From a virus: a DNA stretch of 34,066 nt. Positions within the stretch are counted from its first letter, which is position 1. Each line of letters begins with the position of its first letter. The position numbers and the translations under genes were made by a program. The DNA is taken from the IMG/VR virus record IMGVR_UViG_3300025132_000142, positions 1 through 34,066 of that record; one strand, given 5' to 3'. Positions 8,031 through 18,502 of this stretch are shown piece after piece. Under the pieces are notes generated by a model. That model ran no database searches. It was not told where the DNA came from and was given only the letters and a program-made list of their open reading frames with translations.

Positions 8031-10170
8031 TACATTTGTAAAAGGTTTGATTACTGAGGCAGGTGAGTTAACGTTTCCACCAGATGCTTCAGTAGACGAA
8101 CTTAACTGTGACCTTAGACGTGACGGTTCAAGACGTAGACGTAAAGGTGCAGCTAAAGAAACTAACAACGTACTATCTAGCTTTACAATATCTGATTCAG
8201 AAGTTACTACAACAGGAACGTGGTTCAATGTTGGTGGTGAATCAGGTCAAGAGTTTCTAGTATTCCAGAAAGGTGCTACACTTTACTTCTTCAATAAGTC
8301 TGATGTACCTTTTTCAGCTAACATAGAAACTGGAACGGTCAACTTAGCTACATACGAAGTAGCAGGAAGCGTAGGTGCAGAGAATGCTAAGTGTAGTTTT
8401 ACTTCACTAAAAGGTGCTTTGGTTGTAGTATCTGAAGCTATCAACCCTATCTATGTAGAATACAATAATGTAACAGAAGCTGTCACAGTAGGTCAGATAA
8501 GTTTTCGTACTCGTGACTTTGATTGGCAAGGTGACACTACAACATACGATGAATCTAAAACAAGTCCATCTGACGCTCGTAAATATGATACAGAGAATGC
8601 AGGATGGGTTGCGCCTAATGGTGATACTGCTTTAAGTGCGTATCAATCAGCTAACTCTAGTAAACACCCACCTCTCACACATGCTTGGTATGCAGGTAAG
8701 AATGCGAGTGGTACATTTGATGCGGCTGAATGGGCAAAGGTCTACACAGGTAACAGCCTTACAGGTAACGGTCACTATATACTAGACTTCTTCAGTAAAG
8801 ATCGTTCTACTGCTTCAGGTATATCTGGTCTTACAACAGAAGTAGAGTCAAGTAGATTTAAAACTGTAGCTAACTTCGCAGGACGTGCTTTCTATGCAGG
8901 TCTTAACAGTAGTAAGAACTCTGATGTAATATTGTTTAGTCAACTAATAGATGACTTCTATCAACTAGGTGAGTGCTTACAACAGAACGATCCTACGTCA
9001 GAACAGATAAGTGATCTTCTAGCTACAGACGGTGGAACTATAAGAATATCAGGTGCTGTTGGTATCAAAGTACTTTACGTTATCGATGCTAGTCTGTATA
9101 TCTTTGCTGAGAATGGTGTGTGGCGTATTGAAGGTGTTGATGGTGTCTTTAGCCCTACAGCATTTGCAGTTAAAAAGATTACTGATGTCGGTATAGTAGA
9201 CGCAGGTAGTTTTGTTATAGCTGATGGTTCTCCTATATGGTGGAGTAAAAACGGCATACACACCTTACAGTTTGATCCTTCAAGTGGTAGACCAGTAGAG
9301 ACAAATCTTACTATTGCTACAATACAGAAGTACTGGGATGAAGTTCCTACTGCATCTAAGACTAAACTAATATCTACCTTTGATCCTATAAACAAACGTG
9401 CTTACTGGGCATGGCCTAAACAGGGTGAGACTGTAGAATCTAAAGTAAATAACATTCTTGTTTTAGATGTACCTTTAAAAGCTTTTTACCCTTGGTACGT
9501 AGAAGACGAAGGAACAACTACAGATTCAATAATAGGCATTGAGTTCTTTACAGGATTTGGTGCGGCTGCTTCTACGTTTGATGTTACTACAACAAATGGT
9601 AACGATGTTGTAACTTCTGCAGGAGATGATGTAGTATCTATTCAGACAGCTGCAGTAGCTACAGGATCACCTGCAATCATCTTAATTATAAGAGATGGTG
9701 ATACAAACAAGATGACTATGGGTTCCTTCACTGAAGATAACTTCTTAGATTGGGGAACTACAAACTACAGTTCTTTTGCTGAAGCAGGTTACGATTTTAT
9801 GGGTGACTTACTTCTAAGAAAGAATGCACCTTACATTACAACATACATGAGACTAACAGAGTCAGCATGGGAAGGTAATGAAACAAATGGATACGCTCCA
9901 AACAATCCTTCTTCAATGTTAGTATCTGCTTTCTGGGATTTCAAGACTAGTTCATCTAGTACTGCACAACAAGCATACAGATTGAAGTCAATGCCAGTAG
10001 TTGATTCTACTAACTTATTAAACTTCGACTACCCTGAGTCTGTCATTACAACAAGAATGAAGTTAAGAGGTAGAGGAAGATCAATGCGTATAAAGTTCGA
10101 AAGCGAACAAGGCAAAGACTTTATACTTTTAGGTTACTCCGTCTTAGGTGGACGTAACAATACACATTAA
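7999..10170 (+). CDS. Tail tubular protein B (gp12-like nozzle)
   Basis: 723 residues from the ATG at 7999. A longer frame from TTG at 7966 would add 11 residues but overlaps the previous gene more and has a poorer start; AGGAG at 7981-7985 lies 13 bases before the ATG. T7 gp12 (794 aa) forms the hexameric tail nozzle. Supporting features: the N-terminal PQSLTQRVVNTFVKGLITEAGELTF segment followed by DELNCDLRRDGSRRRRKG, typical of nozzle proteins, and a long beta-propeller-like middle with GVWRIEGVDGVFSPTAF near residue 370. Position after tail tube A agrees. Confidence 0.85.
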   Translation: MPQSLTQRVVNTFVKGLITEAGELTFPPDASVDELNCDLRRDGSRRRRKGAAKETNNVLSSFTISDSEVTTTGTWFNVGGESGQEFLVFQKGATLYFFNKSDVPFSANIETGTVNLATYEVAGSVGAENAKCSFTSLKGALVVVSEAINPIYVEYNNVTEAVTVGQISFRTRDFDWQGDTTTYDESKTSPSDARKYDTENAGWVAPNGDTALSAYQSANSSKHPPLTHAWYAGKNASGTFDAAEWAKVYTGNSLTGNGHYILDFFSKDRSTASGISGLTTEVESSRFKTVANFAGRAFYAGLNSSKNSDVILFSQLIDDFYQLGECLQQNDPTSEQISDLLATDGGTIRISGAVGIKVLYVIDASLYIFAENGVWRIEGVDGVFSPTAFAVKKITDVGIVDAGSFVIADGSPIWWSKNGIHTLQFDPSSGRPVETNLTIATIQKYWDEVPTASKTKLISTFDPINKRAYWAWPKQGETVESKVNNILVLDVPLKAFYPWYVEDEGTTTDSIIGIEFFTGFGAAASTFDVTTTNGNDVVTSAGDDVVSIQTAAVATGSPAIILIIRDGDTNKMTMGSFTEDNFLDWGTTNYSSFAEAGYDFMGDLLLRKNAPYITTYMRLTESAWEGNETNGYAPNNPSSMLVSAFWDFKTSSSSTAQQAYRLKSMPVVDSTNLLNFDYPESVITTRMKLRGRGRSMRIKFESEQGKDFILLGYSVLGGRNNTH

Positions 10171-10194
10171 CCGCGAAAGCGAACAGGAGACTGA

Positions 10195-10653
10195 ATGTCT
10201 TATACAATACGTGACGCTAACCATAGCGACATCTTAGATATTACGATTGCAGCCAAACTATTCTCTAAGGAAACTAACCATCCTGCTCTGAATACAATAA
10301 ACCCAAACAAAGTAGCTGCGACATTACAACAATTAATAGATAACGAAGCAGGTATAGTTAAAGTTGTTTGCTTCAATAACGAGATAGTAGGAACCATAGC
10401 AGGTGTTATCACTGAACTACCTATCAATGATCTTGTAGTTTCTCAAGAACTAATGCTATGGTTAGAACCATCACACAGAAATGGTAAGACTGCTCCTAAA
10501 CTCATTGATGAATACGTTGAGTGGTCTAAAACAAAAGGATGTAACTACGCAAGACTTTCTGCTCTTGATGTGGTATTAGACGGTAAAGCAGGTATTCTAT
10601 TTAAACGTAAAGGTTTTAAGCCAATAGAAACTGCATATATAAAGGAATTATAA
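10195..10653 (+). CDS. GNAT-fold protein, T7 gp13-like
   Basis: A 152-residue protein with the order of a GNAT acetyltransferase: N-terminal SYTIRDANHSDI strand, a GTIAGV beta hairpin (about 65-70), the pantetheine-loop-like SHRNGKTAPKLIDEYVEW (about 93-110) and a C-terminal LFKRKGFKPIETAYIKEL. It lies between tail tube B and the first internal protein, exactly where T7 carries gp13, a virion assembly protein that is also GNAT-related. The Q/R-x-x-G-x-G/A loop is only partly kept (HRNGKTA), so acetyl-CoA binding is uncertain and a structural role is likely. The start has AGGAG. Confidence 0.7.
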   Translation: MSYTIRDANHSDILDITIAAKLFSKETNHPALNTINPNKVAATLQQLIDNEAGIVKVVCFNNEIVGTIAGVITELPINDLVVSQELMLWLEPSHRNGKTAPKLIDEYVEWSKTKGCNYARLSALDVVLDGKAGILFKRKGFKPIETAYIKEL

Positions 10654-10654
10654 T

Positions 10655-11365
10655 ATGGCTGTATTTACTGCAATTGGTGCTATAGCAGGTGCTGTTGGTG
10701 GTGCTGCTCTTGGAACAGCTGTAGCAGGTGCAGGAATAGGTGCTGCAGGTTTTTTAGGAACATCTATTGCTACAGCTACTGTAGTAGGTGGTGCTGTAGG
10801 TGCTATAGTAGGTGGTGTAATTGGAAGTAAGGTAGATAAGAAGTTTGAACAAGCTCAAGCTGCAGTTACCGAAGCCACAGCAACAGGTGAGCAAATAGCA
10901 GGTATAACAGAAGAGGTAACTACCCTTGGAGGTACTCAAGTAGGTATACAAAAAGATATAATTCAAACAAAGTCTGAACAAGATAAACTTGCTGTACGAA
11001 GACAACGAAGATCAGCCATAAGAGAGGCTCAGATAGTAAGGGCGAGACAAAGAAATATAGCACAAGCTATGGGTGCTCAAGGTTCGGCTGTGTCTGGTGG
11101 TGCTGCATCTATTGGTTCAGAACTATCAGCTGCACTAGGATACTCAACACAACAGTCTGGTTTGTCTCAAATAATTACACAGAAGAGTCAGGAGTCGGCT
11201 GATATTCAAGGGCAGATTAACGCTCTATATGGAAAAGCTAATGTTCTTCAAGGTCAACAATCTCTCGCTTTATCTCAAGCTTCTTTATACTCTAGTCAAG
11301 CTCAAAACATATTAGGAATAGCAGGAACTGCATTTCAAGTAGGCTATGGTATAGCAGGAGTTTAA
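10655..11365 (+). CDS. Internal virion protein, gp14-like (ejection channel)
   Basis: A 236-residue protein. Residues 1-60 are almost entirely Gly, Ala, Val and Ile with GxxxG-like spacing (GAIAGAVGGAALGTAVAGAG), a strongly membrane-active segment. Then follow charged and Gln-rich helices with a probable coiled coil (about 60-115), an Ala/Ser/Gly linker and another Gln-rich helix. In T7, gp14 (196 aa) leaves the virion first and forms a pore in the outer membrane. Position before the two large ejection proteins agrees. Confidence 0.72.
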   Translation: MAVFTAIGAIAGAVGGAALGTAVAGAGIGAAGFLGTSIATATVVGGAVGAIVGGVIGSKVDKKFEQAQAAVTEATATGEQIAGITEEVTTLGGTQVGIQKDIIQTKSEQDKLAVRRQRRSAIREAQIVRARQRNIAQAMGAQGSAVSGGAASIGSELSAALGYSTQQSGLSQIITQKSQESADIQGQINALYGKANVLQGQQSLALSQASLYSSQAQNILGIAGTAFQVGYGIAGV

Positions 11366-11368
11366 TAC

Positions 11369-14300
11369 ATGGAAAATAATATTCTTATAGAATATGACAA
11401 TCATAAATTTACTGATGAAGTTAGTACTGTAGAAGAAAAAGACTTCTCTGTAAAAACGGATGCTGAGCTTGATGAGATAGAGTTAACTACAGGCAATCCT
11501 CATACTAATGTCAAAGTTGCAAAGCAGGACTTCTTGAAGCAGAACGGTCCTCTTCAAGACTATGCTTTAAAGAGTCTTCAGTATCTTGACGTAGAACCAC
11601 AGAAGTTCCAAGAAAATGTAGAGAACTATTATGAGAAAGAACGAACATTTGTAGAGTCTGAGCAGTATTTTTATGAACAGGCTATTGCATTAAAAGACCC
11701 TGAAATTGTACCTACTGATTTACGAATTGCTTCTAACAATCGTATAGCACAGAGTATAATTGACAGGTATATGGATCAGCAAGAAACAGGATGGGTAGAC
11801 GCTATCTTTGACACTGGAGCTATGATAGGTTATGAGATATATCGATCACCTAAAGTTCTTGTTTCTGAAGATGAATTTAAAGAACTAGGTAATCAGTTTA
11901 TTGATAACCTAATTAAAATGGAACCTAAAGAATTTAATGAGTACTTTGAAGAATTGTCCTCAGACATTATGAGTAGAGGTCTTCGGGAAGATAGCATTTA
12001 CAATCTTCTTACTTTAAAAGATATTGTACACGACAAAGGTTTTACAACTTGGTCTGATAGACTTGGAAGAAAAACATTCGCTGCTTTGGATGTACTAGGT
12101 ATTTCACAATTAACTGCAGGTGGTTTAAAACTAGCATTAAAAACAGCTAGGAAGCAAACTCTTATATCTAGAGTAGCTAACAATGAAGGACCTGAAGCTG
12201 CAAGATTAGCTGCAGAAAAGAAACTAGCTCGTAGTTTAGACGAAGAAGTTAAGGCTGATGTAGGACCTGCTTCTTTAAATCCACATTTAAATGACAAAGC
12301 TCCTTTACCTTCAGAAAGTTCTATCTCTAGGCTCAGAGAAGAAAATAGAATAATTGAAGCTGTTAAAGAGATGAACTCTGCAAACGCTATAGGACGTATT
12401 CTTCCTGAAGCTGAAGTCGCTACTCTTGCAGGAAGAATAGGTAAACAACTACAAGATTCTTTTAACAATCCTGTTTATAAAGCAAAACATGCTAATGAAG
12501 AAGGTGTGTTTTTAAACTCAAATAGTTTAGGTGACTACACAGTTACTGTTCAATTCGGACGTGCTACGGATGGTCAGCCATATAAGCCAACAAAAACAGG
12601 TAAGCCCTCTCAAGGTGTGAAAGATGCAGCATTACGTGCTCAAGGAGAAGTTGTAGAAGTAACTGACGAGCTAGGTAAGATAGAAGGGTATGTAATACAA
12701 AAGCGTGTTAATCTAAACCTAGCTAAAGAAGTTCCTGAGATTACAGATATGTGGGAAGGGGTGATGAATTTAGAACGCAGTGGCGTTAGGGTTGCTGCTA
12801 ATAAATTAATCTATGGAGGTACTAGAGGTTTTCAATCTGCGGCTGCTAGAGACTTATCGAATTTACACGAGCTTGGTATTATAAGTGAGGGTTCTGCAGC
12901 TAGACTTGGAGAAGTAATTCAAGAAATAGCTAGACCTATTGAAAAGCTAGGCCCTACAGATAACGCAGCATTAAACAGTATCATAAAAAAACTACGTGAT
13001 AATCCTATTGAATCTTCTAAACGTGTATATTATTCAGAAGAGGCTTTTGCTGCAGAGTATTATTCTCTTATGACTCGTGAACCATCTGAAAACGTGATGG
13101 CTGCTTATCGTGCTGCAGTTGAAATAAGTGAAGCTGATCATATACTAAGATCAAGTAACGTAATGCAACAGTACGTTCGATCAGGTTATCAAGCCCTTAA
13201 ATTACCTAATGGTTTTAGAGTACCTGCACTTAGAGTTTCTAAAACATCTGTTCCAGAGCAAAGTCCTATATTAGACATTGTAGATAATCAGATTACATAC
13301 AAAGAGTTTGTAGAACCTAAAGCAGATATTTGGCGTTTAGATAAAGAGTACGAAGGTAGTTATTTCGTAACACGTCCTAAGTCTGTAGATGCTCTTGATC
13401 CTGAAGATGTACTAGGATACAACGCAGGTGGTCCTAGAACTAACCCAACTGCTCAGTGGTTTGTTGTAGGCGGTGATTATTCAAGAGGACGTATGAAAAC
13501 ATTCTTGTCAGCAACTGTTAAATCAGATGCAGATAAAGCTATTCAAGAAATAAATAATATTCTTAAAGCTCAAGGTTCCGATAATATAGATGATATTGTA
13601 CAGCAAAACCATAGTTGGAATCCTGCAATAGACACATTTGATGAGTTTAAAGCTTTCGCTGAAAAGAATGGTTGGAACTTAGAGTCTACTCCTCAATTAG
13701 CAGTAAAAGAACGTAATGTGCCTATCAAGTCTCCTGAAGGTGACGGTGACGTATTCAACGGTATGGCTATGTCAGAGTTTATAGACAACGATATGAGGCG
13801 TAATGATAAAGTTCTTCCTCATTATGGTGGCTTTAAAACTGCAAATTATGATCCTATAACAAATATCTTTTCTGCAGCTATTAACTCTGTACAAGAATTT
13901 AGTTCTCGCGCTCATACTGTAAACACTATGGTAAGTTGGGTAAAAATGGCGAAGAGACTAGATGGTGTAGAATTACCAAAAGGTGTTCCAGAGAGCGATT
14001 ACTACAGCCTATTTATGGGTGCTTCTTTTAAAGGAAGAGATCCCAATACGATAAGAGCTAAAGAATTATGGAATGTAGGACGTAGGCGTTTAAATGTAAA
14101 AAGACAAGATGAAGTGCTTATGCAGCGTCTAGGTCAGGCTATGGGTGACTTTGTTTTCGAGACTACTAGAAGGGGTTCTAGTATTAAGTGGGGTGATCCT
14201 ACTAATATAGGTCTGAAGATAGGTTTCATGTCTAAGTTTGGGTTCTTTAATCCTAAACAGCTTATCGTGCAGATGCAACACGTTCAACAAATTATGTTTA

Positions 14301-15757
14301 TTTCTCCTACACAGGGTTCTCGTGGTACGTCTATGGCTCTTCTTATGCGTGGGATATTTGCATTTCCTTCTTTTAAGCAAGAAGGTCTGCGAAGAATGGC
14401 TAAAGTATACAATCTTCCAGAAAAAACAATGGAAGAGATATACGAATTTGTTGTTACTTCAGGAAGAGCTAACCTTGAAACAGAAATTGCTGAACTTAAT
14501 ACTGGTTTCGGAAGAGGTCTGTCAAGCTATAAAGGTGAAAACTATAATCAGAAACTTCTATATAAAAGTTGGGAAGGTTTAAAAAAGTATTCAAAGCAAG
14601 GAGCACAGCTTAGTTTAATTCCTTTTCGTGAAGGAGACAGATTGGCACGTATGTCAGGTGACTACACAGCTTTATTAGAATATATTGCTAAGAATCCTGG
14701 AGAGTCTATCTTAACAGAAAGTGCTCGAAGACAAATAATGAGACGTGCTGATGTTTTAAATTTTCATATGACATCTACATCAAATGCAGCTTGGCAAAAA
14801 GGTCCTTTAAGACTACCTACACAATGGCTGTCGTACACCTTTAGGTCTATGGAAGCAGTGTTTGTAGGACGTGATCTTACTCCTCTTGAGAGAGTTAGAC
14901 TTGGATTTGCTTTAACTGCTTTTTATGGTTTTGCAGGATTTGGTTTCACACAAGGTGCAGAGTATTTAGCAGATAAACTAGGTTTAAAAACTGACGATGA
15001 GTTCTTTACTTTCTTGAAGTGGGGTTTTCAAGAAGCTGTGATTGATCTTATGCTAGAAGATGAAAAAGGAAGAGTAGGTGTAGGTCTTACTACAAGTTTT
15101 GCACCTGCAGGTCAGCTTATTGATTTAGCTAAAAAGATAGACGAAGGAAGATTTTTAGAGGTATCTACTGGACCTGCAGGACAGATCAGTAAAGATATTA
15201 CTGTAGGTTTGTTTTCATTAATTGATAGTATTGTAAACTCTAACGAAGTCCTTATAAAAGAAAATGCTATAAATGTATTACGAAACATTACTACACTAGA
15301 TAGTTTAGCTAAAGCAAATGGTATTAGAAATCTAAAAAGATACAGAGGTAAGAGTGGAGCAAAGGTTCCAGGAGAGTTTACAGAAACAGAAGCTTATATA
15401 ACTGCTCTTGGTTTTTCTCCTCTTAAAGTTCAAGAGTACTATGCTGCTAAACCTATTCTTTTCAATGTAGAAAGAAAAATAAGAAAAGAACGTAAAATCA
15501 TTAATAGGTTAGCTGATAAAGCACACGATTTAATAAGAACTGGTGATTTAAGTAAAGTTGAGGAAGGTACAGATATTCTTAAAGGTTTAGCTTTGCGTAT
15601 CGAATTACTAGGTATTAGTGAAAAAGATAAAATGAGTTTACGTAAGGCTGTCATTACACCTATGAAAGATGAACTACCTCAGTTACTTCTTAAACTACAC
15701 GACAAAGTAAGCCCTGCTATGGCTGACCGTCTAAAATCTACTTTAACAGGAAACTAA
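11369..15757 (+). CDS. Large internal virion / DNA ejection protein (1462 aa)
   Basis: By length and place this corresponds to the giant internal core protein of T7-like phages (T7 gp16, 1318 aa), which forms part of the transenvelope DNA conduit. The N-terminal half is acidic and helical. The C-terminal part holds a hydrophobic segment at about residues 1176-1196 (RLGFALTAFYGFAGFGFTQ) and a second Gly-rich hydrophobic patch near 1235, the kind of regions expected to enter the membrane. I see no clear lysozyme motif, unlike T7 gp16; that activity seems moved to the next gene. The start is three bases after the preceding stop, with no strong Shine-Dalgarno except GCAGGAG upstream. Confidence 0.75.
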   Translation: MENNILIEYDNHKFTDEVSTVEEKDFSVKTDAELDEIELTTGNPHTNVKVAKQDFLKQNGPLQDYALKSLQYLDVEPQKFQENVENYYEKERTFVESEQYFYEQAIALKDPEIVPTDLRIASNNRIAQSIIDRYMDQQETGWVDAIFDTGAMIGYEIYRSPKVLVSEDEFKELGNQFIDNLIKMEPKEFNEYFEELSSDIMSRGLREDSIYNLLTLKDIVHDKGFTTWSDRLGRKTFAALDVLGISQLTAGGLKLALKTARKQTLISRVANNEGPEAARLAAEKKLARSLDEEVKADVGPASLNPHLNDKAPLPSESSISRLREENRIIEAVKEMNSANAIGRILPEAEVATLAGRIGKQLQDSFNNPVYKAKHANEEGVFLNSNSLGDYTVTVQFGRATDGQPYKPTKTGKPSQGVKDAALRAQGEVVEVTDELGKIEGYVIQKRVNLNLAKEVPEITDMWEGVMNLERSGVRVAANKLIYGGTRGFQSAAARDLSNLHELGIISEGSAARLGEVIQEIARPIEKLGPTDNAALNSIIKKLRDNPIESSKRVYYSEEAFAAEYYSLMTREPSENVMAAYRAAVEISEADHILRSSNVMQQYVRSGYQALKLPNGFRVPALRVSKTSVPEQSPILDIVDNQITYKEFVEPKADIWRLDKEYEGSYFVTRPKSVDALDPEDVLGYNAGGPRTNPTAQWFVVGGDYSRGRMKTFLSATVKSDADKAIQEINNILKAQGSDNIDDIVQQNHSWNPAIDTFDEFKAFAEKNGWNLESTPQLAVKERNVPIKSPEGDGDVFNGMAMSEFIDNDMRRNDKVLPHYGGFKTANYDPITNIFSAAINSVQEFSSRAHTVNTMVSWVKMAKRLDGVELPKGVPESDYYSLFMGASFKGRDPNTIRAKELWNVGRRRLNVKRQDEVLMQRLGQAMGDFVFETTRRGSSIKWGDPTNIGLKIGFMSKFGFFNPKQLIVQMQHVQQIMFISPTQGSRGTSMALLMRGIFAFPSFKQEGLRRMAKVYNLPEKTMEEIYEFVVTSGRANLETEIAELNTGFGRGLSSYKGENYNQKLLYKSWEGLKKYSKQGAQLSLIPFREGDRLARMSGDYTALLEYIAKNPGESILTESARRQIMRRADVLNFHMTSTSNAAWQKGPLRLPTQWLSYTFRSMEAVFVGRDLTPLERVRLGFALTAFYGFAGFGFTQGAEYLADKLGLKTDDEFFTFLKWGFQEAVIDLMLEDEKGRVGVGLTTSFAPAGQLIDLAKKIDEGRFLEVSTGPAGQISKDITVGLFSLIDSIVNSNEVLIKENAINVLRNITTLDSLAKANGIRNLKRYRGKSGAKVPGEFTETEAYITALGFSPLKVQEYYAAKPILFNVERKIRKERKIINRLADKAHDLIRTGDLSKVEEGTDILKGLALRIELLGISEKDKMSLRKAVITPMKDELPQLLLKLHDKVSPAMADRLKSTLTGN

Positions 15758-15758
15758 T

Positions 15759-18269
15759 ATGGCTCAAGATATATTCGCACCTAAAACATCCTTTGATATA
15801 GGTTACGAAAAACCACAACAAGGTGTTACAGACAATACCGCCAAGATTGCAGCTGACTTTGAGGCTATGGCTTTAGGCGCACAAGCTCGTGCAGTACAAG
15901 GTCAAGCTCAACTTGAGTCTAATCAGTTTAGAGCGTTAGATATGGGTCTAAAAATAGGAGCACAGTCCTATGATGCTTATGTTGACTCTCAAGAAAAACT
16001 TGCTGTAAGTACATTAATTAAAGAGTTTGAAAATATAGACGCTCAAGATGGTGAAAAGGGTTTACCTTACGAAACTAAAAGAGCAAGATACGCTAATGCT
16101 ATTGGAAAAGCAGGGCAAAGTATACCAGGTGGTATGGCTAAACTTGGCAAGTATGGTGCAATAATTAAGAACGCTACAGGCATAGATATGGGAGAGGTAC
16201 AGAAAGACCCCTCACAAGCTATGTACGAGACTATGTTAAAAGACCCAATGTTTTATTCTGCTTTTCAGGCATCAAAGTTAGAGCAACCTAACCTAACTCA
16301 AGAAGAAAGATTCCTTAAAGCTCAACAGTTTGCAATAGCTAACGCTGCTGTTCAATTAGAATCGACAACATTAGACTTAAAAAGCTTAGACTCTTACCAT
16401 AAAAAAGGTAAAAGATTTGTAGACAACGTTATACTAAATACTGAAAAATACATCAAAGGGTCTATGCAAACAAAGATAGAGCAAGGGATTCCTGTAACTA
16501 CAGAGGATATTGAGATTTTAGAGCAAATTGTTCAGAATACTCAATTACAAGTTGCAAAGGTGATACCCCCTTCTGCTCCTGAAAGTGAAAGAAACTACTA
16601 CGATAATATATTTACTCAGATAGATGGTCTTTTAAAAGAAATAAAAGACACAAAAGACCCTGATTTAATATTACGAGGACTTGCTTCTGGTTTAACTCAA
16701 CTGGCACAAGACGAAGGTGATGTTATGGGGATGGCTGCAGGTGCAACATATGCAGATTTAAATCTTCTTACAACTTTGGATGGTGTAGATACTATTATTG
16801 AAAGTATAAAAAAACAATCAGACGGTACTTACAAACCTTCAAGAATAAGTGGTGGCAATGCTGATCAAATTATGGATATGATTACGAAGGACTACGAAGG
16901 TACTGTAGGACCTAACACTGCTTTAAGTTCTGAAGAATTAGGACCTCTGTTTGATGCTACAGGTTTAGGTATAGATGATTTAGATTCATTACGTAAATCT
17001 GGATTAGGTCTTATTAAAGATTTAAATATAGGAAAAGTATCTACTGAAAAAGGAAAAAAACAACTAACTGCAGGTGTTGCAGACATCACTAAAAGTTTAA
17101 ATTTCCTAGATTTACAACAAACAGGTCTTCAGCTTAAAGTTTTACTAGAAGATTCTGGTATGCTAGACTTGATAGATGCTCTTGATAGTCAAGATCGTGC
17201 ATTGGCTAACAATCTTAGAACTCTTATGACAAGTGCTGTAACTAATAATCTAAGATTCTCTGAACAAAAGGTTGCGGTTATAGAAAGGGAAGGTGTAGGA
17301 GCCTCTAATAGAAAACCTGGATTAGTTTGGGATGAAAATACAAAAACATACTACGCTACAGATGAGTCCTATATAGACTTTCTAAAAGGTAAAACAGTTA
17401 GAAGAGGCTATCTGGTAGGTACTGATGCAGAAGCAGAAAGAAGAATAGAAAGTTTACTAAATGAGAAAGGACTGCCTCTTGCAAGGTCAAGTGATTTAGT
17501 TACTGAAGATATTAGTAAAGCCTATAAACACAGAGAAGTTATTGAGGTTGCAAATAGAGTACTAGACAGAATTAGAGTAGAGGAAGCTAATGAACCTGAA
17601 CCAGTACAACCAAGTGTAGAAGAAATAGCTACTACTGCTCTTGATCAAGTAGATGCTGAAGAGTTAAGAGAATCATCAGTACGTAGTATCCGAAACAACA
17701 ATCCAGGAAATATAAAGAAGACAAATACTCAATGGGAAGGTATGACTCAGGAGCAAGCTGACTCTACGTTTGTATCTTTCGAGAGTCCTGAGATGGGTGT
17801 TAGAGCTTTAGCAAGAGTCTTGAATACATACAACACACAATATAACTTAGATGATATATCTGGTATGGTTTCTAGATTTGCACCACCTACAGAGAATGAT
17901 ACTCAGAACTACATTAAGTTTGTATCTGAAAAGTCAGGTATTCCAAGAACTAGAAAGATTACTCTTCAAGATAACCCTGAAGATATGAAGAAAGTAATAG
18001 CAGCTATGATTGAAATGGAAGGTGGTTCTGACTCAGTCAAGTACTTTACTCCTAGTATAATAAACGAAGGTGTAAGACTAGCACTAGAATCTACTGCCTC
18101 GCAGGATGTTGGTATAGATGAAGACCCACAACAAGCTACCATAGAAAGAATACCTGTGCGCCCTGATGATGAAACTCTTGGAGCAGCTTGGGATATACTA
18201 TACGGTAACAGTATGAAACCTGAAAACAAACCTTTAAGGGAAAGTAAACGCCCTCAACAAAGACCATAA
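15759..18269 (+). CDS. Internal virion protein with lysozyme-like domain
   Basis: An 836-residue helical, Gln-rich protein starting one base after the preceding gene. Most of it fits a T7 gp15-like core protein. Residues about 640-770 form a separate domain: RNNNPGNIKK at 645-654, QWEGMTQEQ, FVSFESPEMGVRALARVLNTY, FAPPTENDTQNYIKFVSEKSG. This is the RNNNPGNI domain found in many phage virion proteins and assumed to be a murein-cleaving module that opens the cell wall during DNA injection. The tail end (KRPQQRP) is basic and resembles the end of the next protein. Confidence 0.75.
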   Translation: MAQDIFAPKTSFDIGYEKPQQGVTDNTAKIAADFEAMALGAQARAVQGQAQLESNQFRALDMGLKIGAQSYDAYVDSQEKLAVSTLIKEFENIDAQDGEKGLPYETKRARYANAIGKAGQSIPGGMAKLGKYGAIIKNATGIDMGEVQKDPSQAMYETMLKDPMFYSAFQASKLEQPNLTQEERFLKAQQFAIANAAVQLESTTLDLKSLDSYHKKGKRFVDNVILNTEKYIKGSMQTKIEQGIPVTTEDIEILEQIVQNTQLQVAKVIPPSAPESERNYYDNIFTQIDGLLKEIKDTKDPDLILRGLASGLTQLAQDEGDVMGMAAGATYADLNLLTTLDGVDTIIESIKKQSDGTYKPSRISGGNADQIMDMITKDYEGTVGPNTALSSEELGPLFDATGLGIDDLDSLRKSGLGLIKDLNIGKVSTEKGKKQLTAGVADITKSLNFLDLQQTGLQLKVLLEDSGMLDLIDALDSQDRALANNLRTLMTSAVTNNLRFSEQKVAVIEREGVGASNRKPGLVWDENTKTYYATDESYIDFLKGKTVRRGYLVGTDAEAERRIESLLNEKGLPLARSSDLVTEDISKAYKHREVIEVANRVLDRIRVEEANEPEPVQPSVEEIATTALDQVDAEELRESSVRSIRNNNPGNIKKTNTQWEGMTQEQADSTFVSFESPEMGVRALARVLNTYNTQYNLDDISGMVSRFAPPTENDTQNYIKFVSEKSGIPRTRKITLQDNPEDMKKVIAAMIEMEGGSDSVKYFTPSIINEGVRLALESTASQDVGIDEDPQQATIERIPVRPDDETLGAAWDILYGNSMKPENKPLRESKRPQQRP

Positions 18270-18279
18270 GGAGTAAGAG

Positions 18280-18501
18280 ATGAGAGCAAGTAATAAAAGA
18301 GGAGTATCTAGAATTTCATACTCTTCAATGGTAAAAGGAACTACAAATAAAGCAATAGGACACAACGCAGGGATTAAGTTAAAAACTAAGCCTATGCAGT
18401 TTGCTTCTACAGCTAAAAGTAAACAACAGAAGAGTGCTATAAAGAGAGCTGTTTCTAAAAGTTTTACTCCATCTTACATGAAACCAAAACAGAGGCCATA
18501 A
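18280..18501 (+). CDS. Small basic protein, 73 aa
   Basis: A highly basic protein with about a quarter Lys/Arg, no Cys and no membrane segment, with AAGGAG six bases before its ATG. It ends KPKQRP, like the KRPQQRP end of the preceding protein, which might be a shared packaging or sorting tag or coincidence. Position between ejection proteins and endolysin suggests a late virion or DNA-binding protein. Family not recognised. Confidence 0.65.
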   Translation: MRASNKRGVSRISYSSMVKGTTNKAIGHNAGIKLKTKPMQFASTAKSKQQKSAIKRAVSKSFTPSYMKPKQRP

Positions 18502-18502
18502 G

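Noticed and set aside
11998-12468. 156-codon minus-strand frame inside the large ejection protein
   Set aside because: Antisense shadow of a strongly supported 1462-aa gene; Ser/Leu-rich composition typical of reverse-frame translation.
14238-14582. 114-codon plus-strand frame inside the ejection gene
   Set aside because: Out-of-frame shadow; unusual Leu/Cys-rich product with no ribosome site.
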